This document shows positions 11,501 through 23,727 of a DNA stretch of 64,000 nucleotides, piece after piece. Every line of letters starts with the position of its first letter. Position 1 is the first letter of the stretch. The notes below the pieces were generated by a model. That model worked only from the letters and a program-made list of their open reading frames with translations, searched no databases and was not told where the DNA came from. This DNA comes from Campylorhamphus procurvoides (lineage: Eukaryota; Chordata; Aves; Passeriformes; Dendrocolaptidae): the NCBI GenBank assembly GCA_013396655.1, contig WBMV01000087.1, forward strand, positions 43,646 to 107,645, given 5' to 3'. A program made the translations under genes and the position numbers.

Positions 11501-13486
11501 CTAATGATCCCACTTACTTATGGTATAAAGCAAATCATTTACCATTACAGCTGTAAGATTTTATAATCATGGATAACTCTGAATGTTTCTCTGGAATAAA
11601 AAGACTTAGAGGAAGGTACAGAAGAGTCATGTTACCCAATGTGGTTAAGGCAGGGCATATAGATTCATTACTGGGGCAAAGCATAGCTTCACCTTTCAGA
11701 AAATGAAACCCTTCCCTATGTGTGAGGCATCTTGGTACTATTTCAATACAAGTTAATGTGGAAACAAAAAAGGATGTATGTGGACAGGGTAAGCGTGGTA
11801 CCAGGTTAGGCTAAGGTGTGGTTTTCCCTTGGTGTGCAGATGGATAAAAATGGAATGGGATGGGGGATTTTACATTCTCGAAGTAACCTAGCAAGAGGAT
11901 TTCACTGGAAAGGAGTATCTGTGAATCTTTATGAAATTGTGGTGTTTCTAATAATGAAACTGTCAGACAAGAAAGCAGCTCCTTCTCGTACCATACTAAA
12001 AGCCTTAAGTTGCTCAAAGTTTGACTTCATTTTGACACACGTTGTTCAGAACAAATATTTTGAACTACAGCCATAAAATTTGGGAAAAGCATAAGGAAAT
12101 GTGAGACAAAAAAAAATCCATTCCTTTACTATTTAATTGCTCTAACAAAAATATAATATAAACTAGCGGAAACCAAAATCCCTTGCCCTTGCCGTGGTAC
12201 TAACAATGTGCTAAACACAAACAAAATACAACTTCTCCAAACATTAAGTAAATATTTGACTGATTGAAAGGGCAGGGGGGAGGGGGAATTAAGAAGTAAC
12301 AAGATACAAGGAAGGAACAAAGGAGAATAATTTTTATATACTCCCGGTTTGAAAAAATTGTTTTCGAGTTTGACTACCATAAACAAGGGACAAAATAACT
12401 TCTTATAAGATGGTTGTTACGAATAAGAATACATTCTAGAAAAGCAAACAACCAAAATGACAACTCCATTATTTCCTTTTTTTTAACTTTTATGTAGGAG
12501 CAATTCTTTTGCCTTATTATTTCAAATTCGGGCAGTGGTTATAAAATTAAAACTGTCTTTTAACGGGAACCACATTTCTACTTCCACCATAAAAAGAAAC
12601 CCTGAATTTCCCAAAAGAATCAAATTCATGAAATGGATGTTCAACTCTGATACTGAATTAATAACATAATGCTCCATCTGACCAACTGCTCAGATTCAAT
12701 TTCAGATAAAATAAAAAATTAATCTTGCTCAATATTTGCAGGGCAGCCAACAGATTAAACTTTTTCTGGTGCAGAGATTCCAGCTCTCTGTCCCCACGGT
12801 CTTTTTCAGCCTTCGATTTCAAAAGTTGTTTTCCACATCCCAAGGGAATTACATTTTGCTGATAGAAAACCTTTACCCATTATCATTAGAAACACTTTAT
12901 CACTAGAGCCATTCATTTTGATCACATTCTTGCTGGACTCGTTACTGAACCACAAAGAGATACAGAACAATGAAAACAAATACTGCCTATCTTATCAGGA
13001 AATTTTAAAAAAGCCTTTACAGGAATATTTTCTTAAACCAAATGAAAAGCACAGTGCTTCCCTATAATATTGATACAAAATTTTAGTGAGGCAGTTGCAA
13101 AAGATCAGCTTTGTGTTCTAGAGCTCTGACGATGCCATTCAGAATCAGCCTAAGCATAAATGGTAAAGATGTCACATGAGTTATACAGCAACTAAACTGA
13201 AACAAATATTACATAATGCTTTCAACTGATTTAAAGTCTGCTTTTTCTGATGCACACGAAAGATGAAAATCCCTCATTTCTGGCTCAAAATTATTTTATT
13301 CAAATTGAAAAAGTCCTTTATTTCCATTTTTAAGTTAAAGAACTTCTAAAGTGAAATCTTCAGGGGGAAAAAGGTCTTCAGTCTTCTGCTACTCTAAAAT
13401 TTAAACTTCTTCTGAGTTTCTCTTTTTGCTAGAAAAAAAACCAAACTGGCTGAATGAAAAATTCTTTGCATTACCCTGTCTTTTAG
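11501..13486. other. Unique AT-rich stretch, nothing recognised
   Basis: No repeat family and no RNA gene. The overlapping open frames at 11811-12076 (both strands, under 90 codons) have no domain or splice support. Confidence 0.5.
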
Positions 13487-13589
13487 GTTTGTCAAACAAG
13501 ACTGGATGAAGCAGTGCCAAGAAAGTTCATGTTTAAAGAACTCAAGAAGAACTATCAAGTGTGGAGGACAGAATGGTCACTGAACTCAG
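13487..13589 (+). other. Candidate exon, 103 nt, possibly 5' UTR
   Basis: The segment follows a pyrimidine-rich acceptor (CCCTGTCTTTTAG) and ends at CTCAG followed by GTAACT, a fair donor. One frame is open across all 103 nt (34 codons plus one base), starting VCQTRLDEAV and ending TEWSLNS. If it is spliced to the next candidate exon at 17149, that frame meets a stop before the new ATG, so in that transcript it would be 5' UTR with a 25-codon upstream ORF starting at its first ATG. I do not recognise the peptide. The evidence is splice signals and openness only; chance is a real alternative. Confidence 0.3.
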
Positions 13590-15114
13590 GTAACTTGAAC
13601 GCAGATTGTCTTTTGAATGCTTAATAAATGGAACTTCAAAGTAGATGTAAAATATTCTCTGCCTTCACTGAATCAGTGTTATAACAATGGATATTACATA
13701 TGTGACTTAAAAAGTCATTCCATACATTAAATGTTGGATTTATGAAAAAAAAATTGTGTCAAGTGAAAGCAAAAGCCTGATCTGACTGAAAAAGAAATAT
13801 GAAAATAAAATCCTTGTAGAACTCCAGTAAAATGATATCTATTCAATGGAGTCAGGGCTAACATAAATCAGTAAAAACAGTGTGTATACAAAGGTTTCCT
13901 TTTCTTTCAAACACAGTTAATAAAAGGATAACTACAACTTCTGGTTTAGTAATTCATATTTTCTTAAATTATTTGAATCCTATGTGTGACTCAAAGACAC
14001 TAATGGAACGCTTTACTAGCGCTTTAACACTTTTGATTAATTACTTTTTTAAATGAACTTTAAAATAAAAACCTAACTAACATGGCAAGTAGAAAGATAT
14101 GGGGAAGAAAAAAACCTATAAATTACATTTCTGGCTGGAAAGTTTCAGTATGTAATTCTGCCTTGCAACTAAAGACACCTGTACCAGCCTGGTTTGCACA
14201 CCAACACAAATGATCATTTCCAGACACATATCTGGCATCTCCTGAGGCTCATCAGCTGCTTTTGTTCAGTGTGGCTCCTCCTCTTCAGTGTGCTAAGTTA
14301 CCTTCAGCTTTTTGCAAACTCTATCTGTTCATTTCTGTGTTTCATTCCAGGAGGGTGGCCCACTTGCCCCAACAACTCAGTTTTCTTAAGGACTGAAATC
14401 ACTGCTAAAGTCTTGTTTTTGACTGACAAATTGACATACTGATGGGAAAGTCTAAAAAAATTAAAAATTGAAAGGTTGCTTTAGGGAGGGTGAGGGTTTA
14501 CTCCCTGTTTGTTTTTCTACTGGTAGGACACATGACTTGATTATTTTATTGATGGAGCTTTTTAGGCCAAATTTATTCAGTGTGTTGGCTTAAAAGTAAC
14601 TTAAAACAGCACAACTCATCTATAGGTAGTGACCTCGTCCTTCTTTGAGTCATCTGTGCCTGTAAGAACTTCCAGATACAGCCAGGACTTCAAATTAGAA
14701 GGCATTCAGTATTTGGAGCCTTGAAAACAAAGTTTCATAACCTGTTACCTATTCAAATACTTTACAAGCTTTGGCTTCTCAAGACACATGTTACCGACTC
14801 CAGCAGCCAAACCATTCAACACTCACACCAAATAATAGAGCCATGCATGCTTCTTTTGAACAGTTCCCTGCTCATTTTGTTGGTGAAACCAACAAAACAA
14901 TTTAATTTAGAAATTCATGGCAATGGCTGCTGGATCTCATAAGCAGTTATAATCTTATTAGCAACCCTTAAGTCAATTCTTAGGAGAAATAAATAAAAAA
15001 ACAGTGAAGTCCTATTAATATTATTAATAACATATATTAAACTGCTTTTTTAACACTTACATCTAGAAGCTCACCTGTCCAGCAATATCCAGAAGGACTG
15101 GCAGAAAGCTTGCA

Positions 15115-15150
15115 ATAGTGATGCACATTGTCATAGTAATGCACATTGTC
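15115..15150. repeat. 18-bp tandem duplication
   Basis: ATAGTGATGCACATTGTC followed at once by ATAGTAATGCACATTGTC, one mismatch. Two copies only. Confidence 0.85.
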
Positions 15151-15929
15151 ATCTGCTACCTCACTAGTTTTAGAAAGGATTGGAGGGGAAAAAAAAAGAA
15201 AGAAAAAACCCCACAAAACAAAACTGGTAACTCAACAACTATTGTGTAGAATAAAACATATCTTCACTCCATCTTTATATTCAATTTTTAGGAAAAAGTC
15301 TTTTGCAGTGACTTAGCAAAGTATAAAATGACATTTCAACAGAAGCAGTGAGGAAACCCTTATGCCTACAAAAGATAGTACCAAAAAAGGTTTCTTGGTG
15401 AAATCTCTTAAATGCTCTGCTGATGGTTTGAATTCAGCTGGGATCATTTCTTTCCATGTATTCATGTTCCCATAATTAATGCAGGAGTGCTGGTTTGAGG
15501 CTAGCAGCTTTGCACTGAGAGCTGCTGCCTTGCTCTCAGGTATGGACATACACACCCGACATATAAAATATAGATGGGCATTTGGCAGCTTGACAAACAT
15601 GCTGACAATGAAACAAAAATCTCAGAACCACGTAAAAAAGGGCTATTTCAAGGCCCCAGTGTCACGCAAAGGATCCCCAGATGAGTGCAGCAGAATAAAG
15701 AGCTTCACATACCGAACAAAGACAGTGACAAAAAATTCAACCTTCTTATTCCCTCCCTGTCTCTCCAGAAATCACAAAAGGGCTCCAAGAGGCACAAGGT
15801 AACAGATACCCATCAGATGCCGTTCCTAATAGCTTAGCCTTTTACACAAAAGGAAATTGGAAATCCTCAGAGATAACTTAACACCGGTAAAAATGCTTTC
15901 CTAAATTAAAGGAATACTTTGAAAGCATT

Positions 15930-15977
15930 TCTCTCTTTTTCTTTTTTTTTCTTTTTTTCTTTTTTTCCTTTTTTTTA
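15930..15977. repeat. Polypyrimidine tract
   Basis: Runs of T broken by single C or CC on the + strand, nearly pure pyrimidine for about 48 bases. No transposon is attached that I can recognise. Confidence 0.85.
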
Positions 15978-17148
15978 CTTGCCAAAGGGGAAAAATGCTG
16001 ACTAGCCAGCTTAATGGATTTCTTGATGCCTCACTTTGCCTTTTTTGTTTCCATTCCAAGCTGCAAGAAATTTGGATTCCTTCTGCCTAGGCACAAAAGT
16101 CTGACAGCGAATACCTATGGTGGTCATAAGTATTAATAATTGCCAATAGTTTATATATGAACTCGATGTTGGCATTACTATGCCCCTCAGATAACTCACT
16201 CCAGAACCAACATGCCAGAATTGGACATAAAGTTACAAGCAGCAAACAAGATGAAAAACAGTCCAGCCAGACTGACAAACAGACCTAAAGCCTTGTCATT
16301 AAGATATGAAGAATCATTTTTCTCTCTGAAGAAAAGCCTTCCATTAAAGTACAAGCACTTATGAATGCAAATTTCAAAACATTTTGTTTATTCCTCAGAC
16401 TGAATACAAGTCAATCTCATGTTTATTTTGAGATTTCGTAGAATATAAAATAACACAAAGTTGGAGATGCTCCTTTTCTACAGTACAAAAGAATAGAAAA
16501 TTTAGATTACTCCCTACCAACACAATGTATTTAATTTAGAGTAATACCCTGAAAGGTATTTGTTTCATGCCTCAGATGTGGACAAACCTCTGAAGTCCAG
16601 AAGATAAAAATCAGGGCCAATTTGAAGTATTGTTCTCACCTTAGCCTGTTCTCCTTATAATTTTGAAATGTGACTAACATAATCTTACTAATTCCCCTTC
16701 ATCCACTACTTATATTTGCTAATGAGATACAGGGGGCATCATTTTTTGTTCACAGCTAAACTCCATAAAAGCAAATCCAATCAGAATCTCCGGTACATCC
16801 ACTGAGACCCCACTGTTATCACTGAGGGTATGTGCAGCTCTTGTGCAGACTACACCCACTAAATCTTTATGGCAAAGTTTTATTTAAGTTCAAATATGCT
16901 CAAGATAATTACCAAATCAGTCATTATGAAGTATCTTTGAGTCCAACTGCTCTTTAGGAAGGACAGCAGAAGTGGTAACTACTCATAACTATTTTCTTAT
17001 GAAAGGCTGTTTTTCCACTCTGTTTTTCCATTTTATTTAGATGCCGGGTTTCTGAAACAGCAACTTCAAAGTCCTGCATTTCCTAAAAGTGTGAATTATT
17101 AATAGCAACATCGTTAAGCATCTTTTTATTATTCATTTATTCCTCCAG

Positions 17149-17219
17149 AGTATTTATGCTTCTGAAGATCTTCTTCCTCCTTGTTTACGGAACTCTCTAC
17201 ACTGAGGCACTTCCCAATG
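17149..17219 (+). CDS. Candidate first coding exon with signal peptide
   Basis: A pyrimidine-rich acceptor (TTTATTCCTCCAG) is followed by seven bases and an ATG at 17156. The exon ends AATG before GTGAGTGC, a strong donor. The 21 codons read MLLKIFFLLVYGTLYTEALP then N: a charged residue, a leucine/phenylalanine-rich core and a small-residue region ending in EA, a good secretory signal peptide. It ends in phase 1. The base left over joins in frame to the acceptor at 23149 to make Gly. I do not recognise the family. A coding exon that both begins as a signal peptide and ends at a strong donor is more than I expect by chance, but there is no transcript evidence. The acceptor could be two bases further right (17151) without changing the protein. 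Confidence 0.4.
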
Positions 17220-17266
17220 GTGAGTGCAATGCACTGGTGGTGGCTGAATAGACAACAGCACCTGCT

Positions 17267-17341
17267 TATAATAATAAAATATAATATAATATAATATAAT
17301 AAAATTTAATAATAAAAAATATAAAATATAATATAATAAAA
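17267..17341. repeat. ATAAT-type microsatellite
   Basis: Imperfect array of ATAAT, AATA and AAAAT units lying just downstream of the candidate signal-peptide exon. It is followed at 17345-17705 by a block of more even base composition that holds a 130-codon - strand open frame with no recognised domain. Confidence 0.88.
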
Positions 17342-20300
17342 ACAGGTTATCTGAAAAATCCTTGCTTTTACATGGTCCAAAAATGTTTTGTGGTGACAGT
17401 AAAATGATGATCCTAACGCATCTTGATGTCTCTTTCCATGATGTCCCTCCCCTAACAAGTCTTGTACAGTCCTCAGATGCTCTTCTACCCCTCTATCCCA
17501 GGATGTCTCCGTATCCCCAGGCAGGGATTCCCCAGCCCGTGATGTGCTGCAGAGCTGCTGACAGGGTTTCATGGCTGTTTCACCTTCTCCAGTTTGCAGG
17601 GTTTTAATGACACACATAAACTCTCTTCCAGTGGCACTCAGGAGACTGGATGGCTTGTTCTGAAGCTTGTAGCTTTCCCAAGTCAGAATTCCAGGCAAAC
17701 TCTGGGTTTAGCCATAACCACATAACAAATGCAGCTATAAAAGATGCGACGAGGAGCAGCTATGCAGGTCTAAATTCATATTTTTAAGAAATAATTGAAT
17801 TTTCTGGTGAATATAAGACTTGTTTAAAAAATTGGTTTAGATACTTAAGGTCAACTTTTTAAAGTACTGGAGTGCATTGAATTCCAAACCATTGCAAGTA
17901 GCATTAGGTGAACAACTTTTAAGGTAGCCAAGCACTACTAAAAACCCTGACAGAGCCCTCAGCTGCATCTTTGGAAAATCTTGGAAAAAACTGGATTGTG
18001 AGCAATTCAAAGTCCCTCAAGTGTGACAGTGCTCAGTGGAATTTCATCTAAATAAATCTGAGAATTTTTCTCCGGAAAAGATCAGCATTCAGACATATAC
18101 AAATGTGAATCGAACGCTTAATTTATATCAAAGCAAGGTTTTAAAATATATTAAAAATATAACTATGTATATCTCATATCTAGCTTTAAATGTGTCAACA
18201 AAACTCAAAATTTCCACATGAGAGGAATTTAAGCCTTCAGTCCTCTTCACTGAGACTGTTCAAATCCAGCGATACTTTTTGCCACATTCCAGTTTGGCAT
18301 AGGATGCCAATACAAAACCAGAACTATTTTAGATGAGAGGAAATGGTAATGCACAGATCTTGCATTGTCTGGCATGTGTCAGCTGAAAGATACAACCTCT
18401 GCAGAGTGTCCAGACATACAGATTTTGCATTCAGGTGGTACCTGAATTTCTCTCCCTGAAGTGTTTGGCTTTATGCACATGTACATAGACCACAACATCA
18501 CCTTCTTCAAAATTTGAACTTTGCCTGTCTCTCTAAATTACTTTGTCCCCTTTCTTTTAGCAAGTGCCTTTGAAATCAATACTCAGTGCTGAAGCTGGTG
18601 CAGCTGACATGGCTTTATGTGAAGGGGGTTCTGCTGTGATATCTGCAAATCCCCCGTGTCCAGTCCTACTTCAGCAGGACCAGCGAAGCAGCGCTGCTTG
18701 CACAGACAGCTCTGCTCACTCTGCTCAGGCTGCTTTCACTGCCTGGGTTGTGTTATCTGCCTACCCACCACCCACTGGCCATTTCTGTGCCTCTTCATAA
18801 ACACTCACCTATCTACAGTTTTTAACTTATTGTGTGTGCATTTTAAAAATTCCTCCCTATAATCGCTCAACTTATTCAAAAATTCTGGAAATTCTCTTTG
18901 CACTGTTTGATCCCCTTTGGTTTTTTGCTGCTACTTTCTCATACTATTAAGTTACCTCTAAAACAACCACACAGAAAAGGAAGCTAAAGCAAGATAGCCC
19001 AAAGATAAAAAGGAACTTCCTCCTCCCACAAAACCCAAATGATTTATGGTTCAGGAAAATTGATTCATTAAAAGCACCAACTCCTTTGGTTTAATGAAGC
19101 ACAAGGATAAGAGAATGCAAATATTATATACATCAGACCTTCTGGCTTATGAAGACAGAGTATTGGTGAAGCTGCTAAATGAACAAATAGTAAGGAGTAA
19201 GGAAATTTTTGAGCAAGAGCAATTCTACTGAATCAGACAAGCAGAGAATAGAATATGACATTTCAAACATATTCTAATTCCAGCGCCTGCCAGCATCACA
19301 GGAGTTATCTGGAGCATACGTGACTAGCTATAACTCTTGTGTAACTGTGATGTACTTATGAATTTTTCAACACAGATTTGAGAGAGCTCTACATTCCTTT
19401 GTTTCTGCAGCCTTCTTAAGCTAGGATGCCACACAGAAATCCAGTAAGACTAACAGCCAAGGAGCAAGAAAAACACATGTATGTCTTTGTCCTATGTTGT
19501 TATTAAAGAAATCAGCAAAAATCCTATAAACAGTGGCAATTTATAGCTCAAAAAGGATTTCTCTAGATACTCTTCAAACTACACCTCCTTTTCCCAAGTT
19601 GCAGATGGAATCTATTTCAGCATGCTTTCAGGGTTTCTTTTATTCCCTCAAAAGACCCCACCTTTCAGCAGATTCAAACAGTTACATCATAAATGCTGCT
19701 ATTTGTATATTAGAGATGACACAAAAGGATAACTCAGATATCAGTTTCTCCAAAACTTCATTTAAATAGTCAGATATATTTTGACTTAAACTGTGACCTC
19801 ACCAGTCAGACAAATGAACAATTTCCTCCTTAAGTAACTGCACTGGCTTCAAGCCCTCACAAGCCAGATGATAACCCAAACTGAGGCAGACTCAGAGTCT
19901 CTTTCTGAGAAAACAGTGATGCATTTGCATTCATTGAGGCTCAGAGTTGTTAAAACATACTGCTGTACACTGTAGCTTGGGTTTGAGTTACACCTGTCTC
20001 CGATCAATAATCTACTGTCACATATGCTGTAGGATATATAGAACTGAACTAATTCCAGAATGACTGCTTGGTAAAAGAGAGTTAAAGATTTGTAACCCCA
20101 TGTGTGATGCTTTCTGCAAACCCCACTGCACATCTGACTGAAGACAGCACAGACACTCTCTCCAGCTCAGGCAGGCCAAAGCAGAAAACAAGAGACCTTC
20201 ATGCTGCTCAGCAAACTTGGGAATTTAGCATAGCTACTCTCTGTTATCACAGTCCATCTAAAATATGAATGGCTAGTTGTTTTCTCACTTTTTAGTGGGG

Positions 20301-23148
20301 AAAAAAAGAAGGCATCATTACTTTTCCAGTTACTACCTAGCCACTTGTGTTAACTCCAACATGGGGCTCTTGGTACTGTTAGCTAAGAGGGTGTTTCAAT
20401 TTCTCATGGCTGTTGGAACTGTAAAATACCCTTAATCATAAAATATGTCGACTAATGTTGATTTTGTTTCAACATTTCTCAACAAAAACTGATATATTGA
20501 AACTACTGTTACAAACATTCAACAGAACTGAAACTGTCAGAGTTGCTTCATTTATCATACTCATTTAGTAGATTTCAAAAATTATGAAAAGCAGAATAAA
20601 CCAAGCAAAATATGAAGGCAGATCAGGAACATGCAATTTTATGGTGATACTCAATGAAATATAAATGGTGAGAGTGATGGCCAGGGTTGCCTATTTTCAT
20701 AGGTCCTTATTGAGTAAGTTTTGAAAAGCTTTGGAAGAGGTGCAAGGTTTTTCCACAGATACTACTATATAAAGCTACACTTAAATCAGAGTGTAGGAAG
20801 CTAATGCCCAGACATCTTACCACAGTGTTGTCATCTGTAGTCAGAGTTATGTGACATACCAAAATCTTCTGCTATCCTTAGCTTTCTCATTTAAAATATT
20901 CATTCAGTGAAAATAAAATAAAATTAAAAAAAAAACAGAAATTATATTACTTATTTCTGCAGCAGTCATGCACCTGCATAATATAAGGTTTAATATGTTG
21001 CATTTAGTATTTATTTTTAAAGATCTCTGTATTTTATGGAAGTTACAACCCACAACAGTAGAATATTGAATAAAAAGACATATGGGCCCTTCAAAGGCGT
21101 CTGAGTGAAAAAGCTGAGGTGCATCCTAGATTGAGTAGTTGTACCAGACAACACAAGTAAAAGAAAATACAGCCTCACTGAACATTGGACCTTGCTCTTC
21201 AGTGCCCCAAAAAAACATTATAAATGACAGTGTTTGAACATGGTATTGTTTTAAGGGATTTTATCAATAGCTGCATTGCTCTCAGCTTTCAGAGTGCGCC
21301 TTGGTATAAAAATTGAAGAATTGAGCCCAAAGAATTGCATTACTCACACTGACAAAGAAACTTGGCCTTTCTGCTCTGGAGAACAGTAGCAGAGAGTCAC
21401 AATCTCTCATCAATTTTTTGTATGACAAAATTCTATCTTCCAGTAATTTCAGCAGTCTCTTTGGATTATTAAGCTTACTAGGGTCACTCGTGCCACAGAA
21501 GCATCAAACATCCTTGGAGAATTCTCTGTGAGGTTCTCATTTACAAGCCCAGTTTCTGAATACTGAAAACTCTGGAGCAATAAAAAATGTGATCTCTACA
21601 AATCCTCATTCAAATTCACAAGAAATGTAAATTAAATTCACAACTTGTTTTATAAAGAACACAGGTCATTAAGACCTTGAAGTAAACCAACCCTAACAAA
21701 AAGCTCTACCCTACAACAGTGGTTCTGAACGTGTCTCAAAGTGATTTAGCAAAAACAGTTAATGAAGCAACAAGCTCCCCCATGAAGGCAGAGCTATTTA
21801 CAGCTCTCAAGCCAACCCTCAATCCATCTAAACCACACTACAACCTCAAGTGGCATATATGCAAAAGGAAACAAAATATTTGGCATAGATCAGGAGTTCA
21901 GATTGAGAAATACACCTTTTAGGGAGAACCACTGAACTCTTTGGCCAGGAAGCATGAGAAGCACCCCAAGTTAGCCACTGGATTTTAATCTGCAGTCCAT
22001 CTCATACACCAAGATAAAAGCAACTCAGTTTTAAGGCACAAACATCTTTTCTTTTACCCAGCACTGAACTCCTCCATCAAAAAGCTTTGACAGGGGTACA
22101 AAAAAAACAATAGTCAATAAAAGCACCCAGCAAAGCATGCAGGAAGTTGCAACATTATCTTATTTCTCCTTCATGAATAACTACTAGTTACTTATCAGTT
22201 TTAAACAAACATGTACATTATATTCTGAGGATGACAGTTTTTCTTTTGTAAAGGATGATTAGGAAGAAACTTGTAAATAATACACATTTCTTCCCCTTTC
22301 CTCTGACATAATTGCTCAGAGGCCATAGGCTGCACCACCTTCTGAAGAAGTAAAAAGTATAAAGGTATACATTTAATAACACGGTTTTTATCTGAGAATA
22401 TTACTGAGGAAACTAATTTCAGAAAAAGCAGTTTCTGCCAAAGCAGAGGTTAAAAATAGCCACAAAATACTACACAGATGGCTCAACAGATCTAACATAC
22501 TGCTGTGCAGAGACACAGATTAGTCTACCTCTAGGACACTGCTCTTTTCAATAGGCGCATCTTTGGATACATGCAGAAGAACAAGAATTGTGGGGGTGAA
22601 GAAGAATGAGATTCATTTTTTCAACCCTCTCTGTGTCTTTTTATAACACTATGTTGAGCTCTACTGCAGCTTTTGAAAACTGAGGGTTGTACTCTGCATA
22701 CACAATCTGAACAAAGAGCAAGGCAAAACGAGCATAATGGCAGCCTCCTACTCTGAACACCTCCTCGCTCTGTCAAGAAGGAAAAGACAAAATAAAATAA
22801 AAAAAAAACCACCTAAACTCTAAATAGAAACAAATCCTGAGGATATAAACAGGTTTTTTCCCCTCCTTTTCTCCTCCCTGTTGAAGACTCCTAGACACTC
22901 AAGAGACTGGGGAACTTAGTCTTCTTATTCTTCCAAGCCTTGTAAACACAGCTTTGGTACTGTGAGCACAACTTCTCAGCTAGAACAACATGCTCAGAGT
23001 AGCTAAGGAAAAAAATGCTCTCTAGCCCATTCCATCACCCATTTTGAAAGTTATCCCTCTTCAGCGAGTGAGTTTGAATCTTATCCTCCCTAGGAATAGG
23101 TAGGCTCTGTTTCTAAAAAGGTTAAAATAATTTTCTGCTTGTTTTCAG
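17342..23148. other. Candidate intron, mostly unique sequence
   Basis: Would be the rest of a 5.93-kb intron (17220-23148) of the candidate secreted-protein gene. Two blocks are less AT-rich than their surroundings: 17345-17705 and about 18590-18800. Neither matches a repeat I know. No RNA gene and no other firm exon were seen. Confidence 0.4.
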
Positions 23149-23282
23149 GAAATACAAGATTTGCTGATCTATATCTTTCCTATATGATGGAGTACCCACA
23201 GAAAAATTATACCATTTCATTCCCCATCAAAGAAATGAACCTTGGTCTTAATGCAAGTGAAGCATACAAGGCACAGCTGTGA
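23149..23282 (+). CDS. Candidate second and last coding exon of small secreted protein
   Basis: Follows a very good acceptor (TTTTCTGCTTGTTTTCAG). Joined in phase 1 to the exon ending at 17219 it gives Gly, then NTRFADLYLSYMMEYPQ, then 26 more residues to a TGA at 23280-23282. The joined product would be 65 residues: a signal peptide of about 18-19 and a mature part of about 46 with two N-glycosylation sequons (NYT and NAS) and no cysteines. No dibasic cleavage site or known neuropeptide motif is visible. The exon may instead continue past a weak internal donor (for example GCAA before GTGAAG), which would make this the N-terminus of a longer protein. Family unrecognised; no homology could be checked. 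Confidence 0.35.
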
Positions 23283-23727
23283 TGGGCAGTTGGCCATTGA
23301 TTCTGTAAAAAAAAAGGGATTCGAGGGCACTGTTTTGTGAGCAGATAGGAAAAAACTAGTCAAAATCTCAGCTACAGTAAGTTAGAAATTACAACAGCAG
23401 AAATACTAAATTTTAAATAGAAGACTGATATAAAATACTAAATTTAAAAAAGACACTATTCTTTTTGCAGCTGAGGTCAGTGCCCATGAACCTCAGAGTA
23501 CCAGATACTCAGCTTTGAAATACCTAATGATAAGATGATGAATTCTTGATTATGATTATGTTTGCTTAGTTTTGCTGTAGCCTTCTGCCCAAGATTTCAT
23601 GCTGTCCTCCACCATCCCTAAAAGCTTTAGGCTGAGGAAAACAGGGACTGAACTCACTCAGGTACCTTTAGCACACACCACACTGCACATGCGAAGTTTG
23701 GGACACTCATGTTAGTCAATACTGTTC
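23283..23727. other. Sequence between candidate exon and LTR
   Basis: Would be 3' UTR and flank if the preceding exon is terminal. No AATAAA is seen in the first 150 bases after the stop, which weakens the terminal-exon reading. A short A-run occurs at about 23308. Nothing else recognised. Confidence 0.4.

Larger units (their letters stand above)
13590..17148. other. Unique AT-rich stretch between candidate exons
   Basis: Probably intronic if the flanking exon candidates are real. It holds an 18-bp unit repeated twice (15115-15150) and a pyrimidine tract (15930-15977). The patch at about 13998-14035 retains two CpGs near a GATTAATTA motif and may be a conserved noncoding element. No other exon is convincing. 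Confidence 0.45.

Noticed and set aside
15072..15105. - strand exon-like segment ending at a strong GTGAGC donor
   Set aside because: The donor (reverse complement of CTCACCTGTCC) is good, but no convincing acceptor exists; the only one would leave a 24-nt exon.
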